Shown in pieces: positions 1 to 7,238 of a DNA stretch of 12,166 bases (within the stretch, counting starts at the first letter, position 1; each line of letters begins with the position of its first letter). The translations under genes and the position numbers were made by a program. The notes below the pieces were generated by a model. It did no database searches. It saw only the letters and a program-made list of their open reading frames with translations, and was not told the DNA's origin. The stretch comes from an uncultured Clostridia bacterium (GTDB taxonomy: Bacteria; Bacillota; Clostridia; Oscillospirales; Ruminococcaceae), in NCBI GenBank assembly GCA_947385505.1, contig CANDLP010000029.1, positions 1-12,166 on the forward strand, read 5' to 3'.

Positions 1-1262
1 GCAACAATTTCGCCGCTTTTCGGATCGTATGCCAACAGCCCGTGCTGATAATATGTGCTTATCCAAATCCGTCCGTTGCTGTCCTTTGTTATATTGCGCA
101 CTCGCTCGTCTTTAAGTTCCTCCGTAAGCGCCTTAAATGATTCTTTTTCCGAAGGTCTGAAGTTTTCGTCAAGTATAATAATGCCGCTGTCCGTGCCCAA
201 ATAGTGATTCCCGTCATTGTCTATGGCGACAGTGTTTATGAAAATGTCGGAAAGCCCCGCTGTACGGTTCGGGGTAGAAAAAAGGCTGTCTACTATATGT
301 ATAACGCCGTAGCTGCTGGAAGCCGCCCACACATTGCCCTCATAGTCAAAGCATACGGAACGGGAAGCCGCTGTGTGCTCGCTGTTCACCGCGTGCCATA
401 TTCCGTCGGGATCAACATAACCGAGCCCGTTCTGAGCCGCTGCCCAGATATTGCCCTTTAAATCCTCCGTTACCCAGTTGTGCGTCATTATCTCACCGGT
501 AAAATATTCGGCAATCCGATATGAACCCTCTTCGTATTTGTCATCGTTAAAAGACACCCGATAAATGCGGTTTTCGCCGGTACCTAAAATTATGTCTCCG
601 TCATCGGCGGCTCCGAGACAGTATATTGACGCTTTAAGGCGCTGGGAATCAAAGCTTCCGATAATTTCCTTTTCTTTAATTAGCACCGCGCCGCTGTCGA
701 CGCATGCCCACATAACTCCGTTCTTATCTTTTGCGATATTATAGACCGTTGAGGCGATATCTCCTTCTATCTGCGCCAAGGCTCCGTCTTCCTCCAATAC
801 CGCCAGTCCCGATGTTGCCCCCACATATATCTCGCCGTTTTTTCCCTCCGCCAACGAGCGCACGGAGAGAAATTTTGTCTTGTCGGGATGGTCTATTTTT
901 GTAAACTCACCGTTTTCAAAATAAAATACGCCCTGATCGTTGGTGCCTATCCAAAGCCTTCCTTTGCTGTCCTGAAACAGCGACCTTACGCTTGAGGAAG
1001 GAAATACTCCGTTTTCCGAATAATTATAAAAGGTTGTGCCGTCATAACGGATAAGTCCGCCGTAGCTTCCTATCCAGACATAGCCCTCCCTTGTCTGGAT
1101 TACCGCGTTGGCTTCTCCTGTGGGAAGCCCGTTTGTATCGTCGAAGATGTATATTATAGTGCTTTCGGCAAAAGCTTCCTGGGAAAAAACAGCGGGCGTA
1201 AGAACCGAATAAACATATACTGCCCACAAAAAGAAAAAAAGACTCATCAGATATTTTTTCAT
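1..1262 (-). CDS. Two-component-regulator-propeller sensor protein, N-terminal 420 residues (C-terminus outside window)
   Basis: Read by hand on the minus strand; the frame is open to the window edge, so the C-terminal part is missing. The ATG at 1262 follows a GGGAG ribosome site with 8 nt spacing. Residues 1-33 look like a signal peptide or signal anchor: Lys-Lys, a hydrophobic stretch at about 4-25, then a possible cleavage after AFA near 32. From about residue 42 there are repeated blades of the Reg_prop type (PF07494): GYVWIG at 60-65, GRLWIG at 101-106, GVMWAC at 182-187, GNIWAA at 270-275, GNVWAA at 309-314, GRIWIS at 397-402. This is the extracellular ligand-sensing propeller of HTCS/YYY-type sensors. 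In Clostridia such domains are followed by a membrane helix and a kinase, GGDEF or other output, which cannot be seen here. It lies 39 bp after the amidohydrolase gene and is probably co-transcribed with it. The ligand is unknown. I am confident of the propeller and not of the output. Confidence 0.9.
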   Translation of the reverse strand, partial: MKKYLMSLFFFLWAVYVYSVLTPAVFSQEAFAESTIIYIFDDTNGLPTGEANAVIQTREGYVWIGSYGGLIRYDGTTFYNYSENGVFPSSSVRSLFQDSKGRLWIGTNDQGVFYFENGEFTKIDHPDKTKFLSVRSLAEGKNGEIYVGATSGLAVLEEDGALAQIEGDIASTVYNIAKDKNGVMWACVDSGAVLIKEKEIIGSFDSQRLKASIYCLGAADDGDIILGTGENRIYRVSFNDDKYEEGSYRIAEYFTGEIMTHNWVTEDLKGNIWAAAQNGLGYVDPDGIWHAVNSEHTAASRSVCFDYEGNVWAASSSYGVIHIVDSLFSTPNRTAGLSDIFINTVAIDNDGNHYLGTDSGIIILDENFRPSEKESFKALTEELKDERVRNITKDSNGRIWISTYYQHGLLAYDPKSGEIV

Positions 1263-1278
1263 GGTGAATTCTCCCGTG

Positions 1279-1309
1279 ATTATATCGATTTTTTGTTAGT
1301 ATCAGTCAA
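1279..1309 (-). promoter_or_regulatory. Possible internal promoter before the propeller sensor gene
   Basis: On the minus strand there is TTGACT (1304-1309, overlapping the amidohydrolase stop codon) and a perfect TATAAT (1279-1284). The spacer is 19 bp, longer than the usual 17, and the transcript leader would be only about 10 nt. It is weak evidence for an internal start, and read-through from upstream is equally possible. Confidence 0.25.
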
Positions 1310-2105
1310 TTGAAGTACCGAGCAGTCCGCAGGCCGTTTTATACATAATTTTTTCTCTTTCCTCATCGGTGAGGTCAATTTTTTCCATATTTTTCAGCTC
1401 GTCTCTCACGTCCCACATAGGGTAATCGGTGCCGAACATCACCCTGTCGGCGGTAAACGCCCTTATATATTCAAGCGCTTTTTCGGGGGCAACCTCGTAA
1501 AGCGAGCTGCTGGTATCCGCATAAACGTTGGGATTGTCGGCAAGATATTTCTTCCCTTCGTCCCATTCGCTCCAACCGCCGAAATGCGCCCCGATGGCTA
1601 TAAGCTTCGGAAAATCCTTAAGCGCCTTTGCAAGGTGCTTAGGAGAAGAGTAGTCATACCGTTTGTCACCGGTATGAAAGAGTATAGGAAGTCTTCCCTC
1701 CGCCGGCTCGTAAATATCGTAAGCCTTTCGCTCGTCTATCCTGAATTTCTGAAAATCGGGGTGAAGCTTTATCCCTTTAAGCCCTAAGCTTACGGCTCTG
1801 TCAATCTCGCTTTCTATCTCCTTTTTTTCCATCATAGGGTGAAGAGAACAAAAGCCCACGAACATATCGGGATATTCCTTAACGCTTTCCGCAATAAAGT
1901 CGTTTATGCTTTTAACCTGTGCGGGAGAGGTGGCTACGGACTGTACCAGACACTTATTTACTCCCGCATTTTCATACAATTCCATGAGCGTTTTCACAGA
2001 GCCGTCAAAGCGCATATGAAGCCCGTAAAAGGCGCCGATGTTGGCAGACGCCTTAGCGGCTATTTTTTCGGGAAAAATGTGACAATGAGCGTCAAAAATT
2101 TTCAA
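1302..2105 (-). CDS. Amidohydrolase-2 family metal-dependent hydrolase (TIM-barrel, ACMSD-like)
   Basis: A 267-residue protein of the amidohydrolase_2 family (PF04909), a normal length for the soluble single-domain members. Metal-site signatures are in the expected order: DAHCH at 5-9 (His7, His9) at the end of strand 1, GIKLHP at 111-116, FHTGD at 143-147 (His144), GAHFGG at 172-177 (His174), and GTDYPMWD at 225-232 (Asp227). Family members hydrolyse or decarboxylate small organic acids and lactones, and the substrate cannot be told from sequence. The start is a TTG at 2105, preceded by AAGAAGGA with about 9 nt spacing; no ATG in frame fits better. It begins 31 bp after the histidine kinase gene and ends 39 bp before the propeller sensor, so it is probably in one transcript with both. 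It has no signal peptide and should be cytoplasmic. Confidence 0.9.
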   Translation of the reverse strand: MKIFDAHCHIFPEKIAAKASANIGAFYGLHMRFDGSVKTLMELYENAGVNKCLVQSVATSPAQVKSINDFIAESVKEYPDMFVGFCSLHPMMEKKEIESEIDRAVSLGLKGIKLHPDFQKFRIDERKAYDIYEPAEGRLPILFHTGDKRYDYSSPKHLAKALKDFPKLIAIGAHFGGWSEWDEGKKYLADNPNVYADTSSSLYEVAPEKALEYIRAFTADRVMFGTDYPMWDVRDELKNMEKIDLTDEEREKIMYKTACGLLGTSID

Positions 2106-2136
2106 AATATCAGATCCTTCTTGTTTCGTTTTCGCG

Positions 2137-4203
2137 CTAAACGCTTCTGCGTTCCAGCACTGTTTTTATTATTTCCTTAAGCTGCATCATATTCAAAGGT
2201 TTTGAAGCGTGGGCGTCCATTCCCGACTGTATAGACATTTTCTGATCCTCCGCATATGTATTGGCGGACAAAGCGATTATCGGAATATCGGCTAAAGCCT
2301 TGTCTTTGAGCGCCCTGATTGCCATTGTCGCTTCATAGCCGTTCATGCGCGGCATCTGTATATCCATAAGTATGAAGTCAAAATATCCCGCTCCCGCTTT
2401 CTGCAGCGCCTCTACCGCCTGATCTCCGTCTCCTGCGGTTTCCACTATAAAACCTTCTGCTGTAAGCAGAGCCTCGGCAATCTCACAATTTATTACATTA
2501 TCCTCCGCAAGCAGCAGTCTTTTTCCATTAAGCGATATTTCACGCGTCGGCGCCGGGTTTACGGGAATATTTTTTTCAAGCTTTTTCAGCACTACCGTTA
2601 CCGAAAATCTTGAGCCTTCTCCTACCCTGCTTTCCACCGTAATATCTCCGCCCATAAGATCGACAAGGTTTTTAACCACGGCAAGCCCCAAGCCGCTCCC
2701 CGCGACGCCGCTTTTTGTAGTATTGTTTTCTCTTGAAAAGGGATCGAATATACGTTCCATAAACTCGTCTGAAATACCGCATCCGTTGTCTTCAACGATA
2801 AAGCTGTATTTTCCGTAGCCGCCCGAATGTACATCCTCTCTTACCGTAAGGGTTACTTTTCCCGAATTATTGTTATATTTGACCGCATTGTCGAGAAGCT
2901 GGCAAAGCATTTCCTTTGTTCTTAAAACATCAATATAAACAGAAAAGTGAGTGATATGCGATTTGTCTACGGTAAACTGTATTGACTTTGAATTCATTTC
3001 GGGCAGCACCGCCTTTTCAACCTCCGCCAGAAGGTCGACAAGATGACACTCGGTTTCCGCAAGTATAGCCTTTCCCGACTCCATTCGCGTGACTTCCAAA
3101 GCCTCGTTTAGTATATTGAGCAGCTGATTGCCCGAAAGCTTTATTTTTTCCGTATATTCCTCAATCGCGGCGCTGTCTCCCAAGTGGAGCTTTATAAGGT
3201 CGGCGAAGCCCAGAATTGCGTTCAGGGGGGTCTTTATATCGTGAGACATATTGGAGAGAAAAGTGCTCTTGGCTATATTGGCCGCCTGCGCCTGTCTTAA
3301 GGACATCTGGAGCAGCTTTTGCTTTTCCGCCTGTGCTGTAATATCCTTTGCCATAATGAGGGCGGAGATATTTCCGTCGTCGCTTTTACCCAAAAGCGCC
3401 ACATATTGGAGCAGCCTGCGTCTTCCCAGGTTATCGGAGGCCTGACACTCATAGCTTTGTTCCAGCGTGCCTTCTTTGCAGCAGTGTATGAGTCTGTCTT
3501 TATCGAAAAAGCGTATATATTCTTCGGGGTCATTCTGCCCTTTGGCGGAAAAGACGATAAAATCCGAAAATCTTGTTTCTCCTCCCGTATTCACCGAATC
3601 GAATAAATCAAAAGAATGCACATCCTCAACATGGGTTATGGCGGTGATAAATCTGTCACAGATAAGGTCAATTTCAAAGAAAAAAATTGCGTCGTACAAT
3701 ATGGCTTTTCTGTACTGTCTCTCCCTGGCAGACACCTTTACCAGCTCGCTGTTTATGCTTTCGAGATCGGACAGCCGCTTTTTCATTCTTTCGGTGTCGT
3801 CGGAAATAAACACATAGTAAATATCGCCCACTTCTTCAATATGCGCAAATCTTCCGTAATCAGTTACCCATCGGGTTGAACCGTCCAGCTGACGTATCCG
3901 GTATTCCACATAGTCCAGATTGTTGACGCTGTTGGCTATCTGATAAGAAATACTGTTTTCAACCCGCTCCAGATCGTCGGGATGCACCATACCGCGGAAA
4001 GTGCCGCCTGTAAGCCGTTCAAAATCACGGATGTTTTCGCAGCCGAATATCTTCAGCGCCGCTTTATTTATATGAAGTATTTCCTCTTTTCCGTCTGCCC
4101 GATAAATGAAAAAGCCGCCCGGCATTTCCTCCACAAGTTTCCTGAAAAATTCGTCAGAGCTTTCAGCGGAAATATTCATAAGATCTTTAAAGCTGTCGTG
4201 CAT
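2137..4203 (-). CDS. Cytoplasmic hybrid sensor histidine kinase (PAS - PAS-like - HisKA - HATPase - receiver)
   Basis: 688 residues starting at the ATG at 4203, which has GGAGG at 7 nt spacing. A longer frame to 4371 exists but has no ribosome site and would run through a promoter-like region. Order: a PAS_3-type sensor at about 20-140 with the HPDD and DGSTRWV motifs; a helical linker; a second divergent PAS-like region at about 165-290; HisKA with FLSNMSHDIKTPLNAILGF and the phospho-acceptor His321; HATPase with N box LLDNAVKY (Asn439), G1 VEDNGCGI (Asp472), F box FDPFSREN and G2 GSGLGLAVV (502-510); then a receiver at about 560-685 with Glu567/Asp568, phospho-acceptor Asp614 in LMDIQMP and Lys668. 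The usual Thr of the receiver is Ser646. There is no membrane helix and no HPt domain, so phosphate must pass to a separate HPt protein or the receiver is the end of the relay. The next genes downstream are the amidohydrolase and the propeller sensor. Confidence 0.95.
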   Translation of the reverse strand: MHDSFKDLMNISAESSDEFFRKLVEEMPGGFFIYRADGKEEILHINKAALKIFGCENIRDFERLTGGTFRGMVHPDDLERVENSISYQIANSVNNLDYVEYRIRQLDGSTRWVTDYGRFAHIEEVGDIYYVFISDDTERMKKRLSDLESINSELVKVSARERQYRKAILYDAIFFFEIDLICDRFITAITHVEDVHSFDLFDSVNTGGETRFSDFIVFSAKGQNDPEEYIRFFDKDRLIHCCKEGTLEQSYECQASDNLGRRRLLQYVALLGKSDDGNISALIMAKDITAQAEKQKLLQMSLRQAQAANIAKSTFLSNMSHDIKTPLNAILGFADLIKLHLGDSAAIEEYTEKIKLSGNQLLNILNEALEVTRMESGKAILAETECHLVDLLAEVEKAVLPEMNSKSIQFTVDKSHITHFSVYIDVLRTKEMLCQLLDNAVKYNNNSGKVTLTVREDVHSGGYGKYSFIVEDNGCGISDEFMERIFDPFSRENNTTKSGVAGSGLGLAVVKNLVDLMGGDITVESRVGEGSRFSVTVVLKKLEKNIPVNPAPTREISLNGKRLLLAEDNVINCEIAEALLTAEGFIVETAGDGDQAVEALQKAGAGYFDFILMDIQMPRMNGYEATMAIRALKDKALADIPIIALSANTYAEDQKMSIQSGMDAHASKPLNMMQLKEIIKTVLERRSV

Positions 4204-4267
4204 ATAACATCCTCCGTTACGGTTTTGTTTTCGCGTCAAAAAAGCGGTTGGTGAAAACAACATTATT

Positions 4268-4296
4268 ATTTTACAATAATTTGGGAAAATATGCAA
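4268..4296 (-). promoter_or_regulatory. Probable promoter of the hybrid kinase gene
   Basis: On the minus strand there is TTGCAT (4291-4296), a 17-bp spacer and TAAAAT (4268-4273), with 64 nt from the -10 box to the ATG at 4203. The -10 is good (5/6) and the -35 weak (3/6). The position in the 179-bp gap after the dehydrogenase gene makes it the best candidate for separate control of the kinase operon. Confidence 0.45.
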
Positions 4297-4334
4297 TAGG
4301 TTTTTTAAAAAAACGGAATATGAGAATTTTCGGT

Positions 4335-4357
4335 TTCTGTTTCCGTTGGGAACAGAA
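4335..4357. repeat. Short inverted repeat upstream of the kinase promoter
   Basis: TTCTGTTTCC (4335-4344) and GGGAACAGAA (4348-4357) form a 10-bp stem around a 3-nt loop, with one T-G wobble on the plus strand. It has no T-run directly after it on either strand, so it is a poor terminator. Lying about 40 bp upstream of the -35 box, it could be an operator or just the end hairpin of the dehydrogenase transcript. Confidence 0.35.
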
Positions 4358-4382
4358 CTAAACGCTGTCAATTATTCATATT

Positions 4383-5333
4383 TTAAAAAGCCACGTTATT
4401 CCTGACATTTCCCTCGGCAAATCCCCTTAAATTATCTTCAACAATTTTCAGCAGCCGCTCCCTTGTTTCGCGTGCTGCCCAGGCTATGTGAGGCGTTATT
4501 ATACAATTTTCCAGCCCGTAAAGAGGGCAGTCGGGCGACATCGGTTCCTTTTGCAAAACATCGGTGCCCATTCCCGCCAATTTTCCGTTTCTCAGGGCTT
4601 CGGCAGCGTCCTTTTCGTTTACAACCAAACCTCTTGAGGTGTTTATAAGTATCGCTCCGTCTTTCATAATGGCTATTGTGTTTTTGTTTATCAGGTTTTC
4701 CGAATCTTTGTTAAGAGGACAGTGAAGACTTAATATGTCGCTTTCTTTAAGCACGGTTTCAAGGTCCGTGAAAATGACGTTTTTTACTCTCTTTTCCGAG
4801 CGGTTATAGGCGATCACATTCATTCCGAAGGCGTTTCCTATTTCCGCCGTTTTTTGCCCTATGCTGCCTAAACCTATTATTCCCAGCGTCTTTCCTTTAA
4901 GCTCCATTATAGGTATGGGAAACAGACTGAAGGTGCGGCTTTTTATCCAGTCCCCCTTGTCTGTCAGGTTTTTGTACGCGTAAACCTTATTGGACAGCTC
5001 CAATATAAAAGCGAACACAAGCTGCGCCACTGCCTCGGTCGAGTAATTCGGCGCATTGCAGACAACAATTCCTCTTTCTTTACAATAGGGTATGTCTATA
5101 TTGTTGAATCCGGTGGCAAAAAGACCGATATATTTAAGCTTTTTCGCGTTCTGAAGGTTATCGCGGTTTAACGGGGTTTTGTTGCAAAGTACTATATCCG
5201 CTTCCTTTATTCTCTCCTCCACATCCTTTTCCTCGGTAATCCCATAGCGGGTTACTTCTCCGAACGCTTCTATGCCTTTAAAGCTCAGATCGTTTTGAGT
5301 TACCGTGTCTATGTCGGTTATTACTATTTTCAT
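4383..5333 (-). CDS. D-2-hydroxyacid dehydrogenase, NAD(P)-dependent, glycerate dehydrogenase/hydroxypyruvate reductase-like
   Basis: 316 residues, the usual size for the family (PF00389 plus PF02826). The nucleotide-binding Rossmann motif is GIIGLGSIG at 151-159. The catalytic triad is in place: Arg234 in NTSRGLVV, Glu263 in QKEPM and His282 in TPHIAWA. The stretch GTDVLQKEP is typical of hydroxypyruvate reductase/glycerate dehydrogenase-like members, which reduce 2-keto acids such as hydroxypyruvate to D-2-hydroxy acids. The end of the second Rossmann strand reads AYNRSEKR, without the acidic residue normally used to hold NAD ribose, and with Arg178 and Lys181 nearby, so NADP use is possible. 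The ATG at 5333 has AAAGGCGG upstream. It starts 36 bp after lgt and is probably co-transcribed with it. Substrate is inferred, not shown. Confidence 0.93.
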   Translation of the reverse strand: MKIVITDIDTVTQNDLSFKGIEAFGEVTRYGITEEKDVEERIKEADIVLCNKTPLNRDNLQNAKKLKYIGLFATGFNNIDIPYCKERGIVVCNAPNYSTEAVAQLVFAFILELSNKVYAYKNLTDKGDWIKSRTFSLFPIPIMELKGKTLGIIGLGSIGQKTAEIGNAFGMNVIAYNRSEKRVKNVIFTDLETVLKESDILSLHCPLNKDSENLINKNTIAIMKDGAILINTSRGLVVNEKDAAEALRNGKLAGMGTDVLQKEPMSPDCPLYGLENCIITPHIAWAARETRERLLKIVEDNLRGFAEGNVRNNVAF

Positions 5334-5369
5334 TGTATACCGCCTTTCTTTTGAAACTGTCTTTAAAGC

Positions 5370-6320
5370 TTACCTCATTTTTGCTTTTAAATAGCTCATG
5401 TATTCTTTTATATACTGTTTGCGATAATTGCGGCGCGCCTTTATTGACTCTTTATATTCTCTGCGTCTTTGATTAAGCCGTTCCAACGCTGCTGCGTATT
5501 CCCCGTCGTGTCTTTCACCGATCTTATCCATGAATTTCGGCTTTATCAACAGGAAAGTTCCCGCGAGAACAATCAGTATACTTATCGCCTGCGAGCTTGA
5601 CAATGCCCCCAAATGACCCCGTATAAGGTCCCCTCTGAAATATTCGAGAATAAACCTCATAACCCCGTAACAGCAAAGATAAAGCCCCGTTGTAAGCCAT
5701 CGGCGGCCGCTTCTTCGGTAAACCGCAAAAAGTATTGCCCACAGAATAAGATTTAATCCGCTTTCAATCAGCTGTATCGGCAGGAGCTCCACGCCTGCGG
5801 GCGCTCCCCCTAAGTTTTTTTCGGGAAAAGTCACAGCAAACATTCCGTGGTATTCCACACCGTAGCAGCAGCCGCCCAAAAAGCAGCCTATCCTTCCAAA
5901 CGCGTGAAACAGAGGCACTCCGGCAAAGGCAATGTCAACCGCTTCCGAAACGGGGGTCTTATAATGAAAAATATAGATCAATCCCGCGGCGGCGGCACCG
6001 ATAAGTCCGCCGTAAAACACCAGTCCGCCCCCTGCCAGAAGCTTTACCCATTCCCATAAATTAGCAAAAAAGTTCAGGTTTTTGTCGTATATGAAATCTA
6101 TCGAGGTGACCGCATACATTATTTTCGCGCCTATTAACAATCCGAAGGCGGCAAAAAGCAGCATAAGCAGCATATCCTGCATATCGGGAACCATTCCGCC
6201 CCTTTTTCTCGGAAAACGGCATTGCAGAGCACAGAAAAGAGAGATAAAGATTCCGCCCGCAATGGCGCATACGGCGTATAATGAAATCGTCTTTCCCAAA
6301 AAAGTAAATGTTGAAAACAT
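5370..6320 (-). CDS. lgt: Prolipoprotein diacylglyceryl transferase (Lgt)
   Basis: 316 residues with about seven hydrophobic segments. It transfers diacylglycerol from phosphatidylglycerol to the lipobox cysteine of preprolipoproteins at the outer face of the membrane. The signature HAFGRIGCFLGGCCYG at 139-154 contains the conserved Arg143, and LEYFRGD at 225-231 carries the second conserved arginine (Arg229, matching E. coli Arg239). The motif that reads HGGLIG in E. coli (His103) is FYGGLIG here, with Tyr103 in place of His. The protein has a C-terminal charged extension of about 55 residues (262-316) rich in Arg, Lys and Tyr, beyond the last membrane segment; typical Lgt proteins are about 260-290 residues. 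The ATG at 6320 follows GGGGGA with 6 nt spacing. A terminator-like hairpin lies just upstream. The dehydrogenase follows 36 bp downstream. Confidence 0.96.
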   Translation of the reverse strand: MFSTFTFLGKTISLYAVCAIAGGIFISLFCALQCRFPRKRGGMVPDMQDMLLMLLFAAFGLLIGAKIMYAVTSIDFIYDKNLNFFANLWEWVKLLAGGGLVFYGGLIGAAAAGLIYIFHYKTPVSEAVDIAFAGVPLFHAFGRIGCFLGGCCYGVEYHGMFAVTFPEKNLGGAPAGVELLPIQLIESGLNLILWAILFAVYRRSGRRWLTTGLYLCCYGVMRFILEYFRGDLIRGHLGALSSSQAISILIVLAGTFLLIKPKFMDKIGERHDGEYAAALERLNQRRREYKESIKARRNYRKQYIKEYMSYLKAKMR

Positions 6321-6334
6321 AATAAATCCCCCGG

Positions 6335-6365
6335 CGTAAACAAAATGCCCGAATACTCTTCGGAC
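6335..6365 (-). terminator. Terminator or attenuator-like hairpin between the DUF4190 gene and lgt
   Basis: On the minus strand GTCCGAA (6359-6365), a 5-nt loop and TTCGGGC (6347-6353) form a 7-bp stem with one G-U pair, followed by ATTTTGTTT. It could end the 6449-6985 transcript. It lies only about 15 bp before the lgt ATG and partly replaces any room for a promoter, so it may instead attenuate lgt read-through. Confidence 0.4.
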
Positions 6366-6448
6366 AAAGTTGTTTTATCAGTCTTTTTAAAGAGGCTTGT
6401 TCATACTGTACAGAATTTTCAAATAATCCCTAATTTATCCAAACAGCA

Positions 6449-6985
6449 TTAAACATAATTTTCCCAATCATAATTCCAATCGTACCAGTCGTAGTCCCAA
6501 TCCTCAACAGCATCCGGACACTCCTCCGAAATGACCCTTTTTGCCGAACCGCCCAGCGCTCTGATACATGCTATGCACGAAATAAAGACGAGCGCAGACA
6601 GAATTATTCCGACAATTCCCGTTGCAAGACCGGCTGCTGCCATTCCGCCCACAAAACCTTTCTTTTTGGCGCAGGAGGCAGTAATTACGGCTGCTATACC
6701 CAAAATAACCCCAACAATGGCAAATGGGCCTGTGCAAAAGAATACTAAAGAAAAAATACCGCATATCATCGAAGCGGTGGCCAAACCGCTTCCCGGCTGA
6801 GGCAAAGGGGAGGGTGGCATATATTCGGGCCGTCGGTAAGTATTGTTCGGATTATTTTGATTATAAGGATATTGCCGATAGGGTTGGGGCGGCTGCTGAC
6901 AGCTGTTTGCCGGATAGTTCTGCGGTTCGTCGGCGGATTGCCGCGGAGTCTGATGGGGCTGTAAATTATTGTAATCGTTGTTCAT
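6449..6985 (-). CDS. DUF4190-type membrane protein with Gln/Pro-rich N-terminus and Trp/Tyr/Asp-rich tail
   Basis: 178 residues. Start chosen at the ATG at 6985, which begins MNNDYNN exactly like the neighbouring paralogue, although GGAGG lies 12 nt away, longer than ideal; a GTG/ATT-type extension to 7024 adds residues with no counterpart in the paralogue. Residues 1-66 are low complexity (Gln, Pro, Asn, Tyr). Two hydrophobic segments at about 68-86 and 87-105 match DUF4190 (PF13828: LATASMICGIFSL, then GVILGIAAV), then AKKKGFVGG and a third at 114-142. The tail 162-178 reads DWDYDWYDWNYDWENYV. Function of the family is unknown; it is a small multi-pass membrane protein. It has its own strong promoter and a roughly 130-nt structured leader, so expression is probably separate from the paralogue upstream. 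Confidence 0.85.
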   Translation of the reverse strand: MNNDYNNLQPHQTPRQSADEPQNYPANSCQQPPQPYRQYPYNQNNPNNTYRRPEYMPPSPLPQPGSGLATASMICGIFSLVFFCTGPFAIVGVILGIAAVITASCAKKKGFVGGMAAAGLATGIVGIILSALVFISCIACIRALGGSAKRVISEECPDAVEDWDYDWYDWNYDWENYV

Positions 6986-7031
6986 ATGTATATGTATCCT
7001 CCGAATAAATACGGTTAAAATCAATTATTTA

Positions 7032-7099
7032 TTTTATAAGGACAGCCGAGGGAGCGAAAGTCCCAAGACATTTCGCCTTGCGGCAAAGCTTTTATAAAA
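7032..7099 (-). other. Structured 5' leader of the 6449-6985 gene
   Basis: The leader between the promoter and the ribosome site contains nested complementarity: TTTTATAA (7032-7039) with TTATAAAA (7092-7099), GCCG near 7044 with CGGC near 7081, and inside these a GGGA/TCCC hairpin (about 7051-7065) and a GCC/GGC hairpin (about 7076-7084). The result is a multi-branched fold. It matches no riboswitch class I can name. It could be a regulatory leader or an inserted repeat element; the paired ends favour a folded unit either way. Confidence 0.4.
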
Positions 7100-7120
7100 C
7101 AGTATTATGTGCTTTTGTAT

Positions 7121-7149
7121 ATTTTATCACACAATTTTCATATTGTCAA
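7121..7149 (-). promoter_or_regulatory. Strong sigma-A type promoter for the 6449-6985 gene
   Basis: On the minus strand: TTGACA (7144-7149, perfect), a 17-bp spacer and TAAAAT (7121-7126, 5/6). The predicted transcript starts near 7114, giving a leader of about 130 nt before the ATG at 6985. Confidence 0.8.
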
Positions 7150-7177
7150 CAGCTTTTAATTCTTAAGTTCTTTAACA

Positions 7178-7216
7178 TTAACATAAAATCACCTTCGGTA
7201 AATTCCGAAGGTGATT
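7178..7216 (-). terminator. Rho-independent terminator after the 7239-7592 gene
   Basis: A perfect 12-bp stem, AATCACCTTCGG (7187-7198) with CCGAAGGTGATT (7205-7216), around a 6-nt loop. On the minus strand the stem ends in ATT and runs into TTATGTTAA. It lies 22 bp after the stop codon and just before the promoter of the next gene, so the two paralogues are separate transcription units. Confidence 0.75.
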
Positions 7217-7238
7217 GATATTATTTTCAGGTTTCTAA

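Noticed and set aside
4204..4371. N-terminal extension of the hybrid kinase to an ATG at 4371
   Set aside because: There is no ribosome site at 4371, the extra 56 residues have no domain-like pattern, and the interval contains a promoter-like sequence; the ATG at 4203 has a very good GGAGG.
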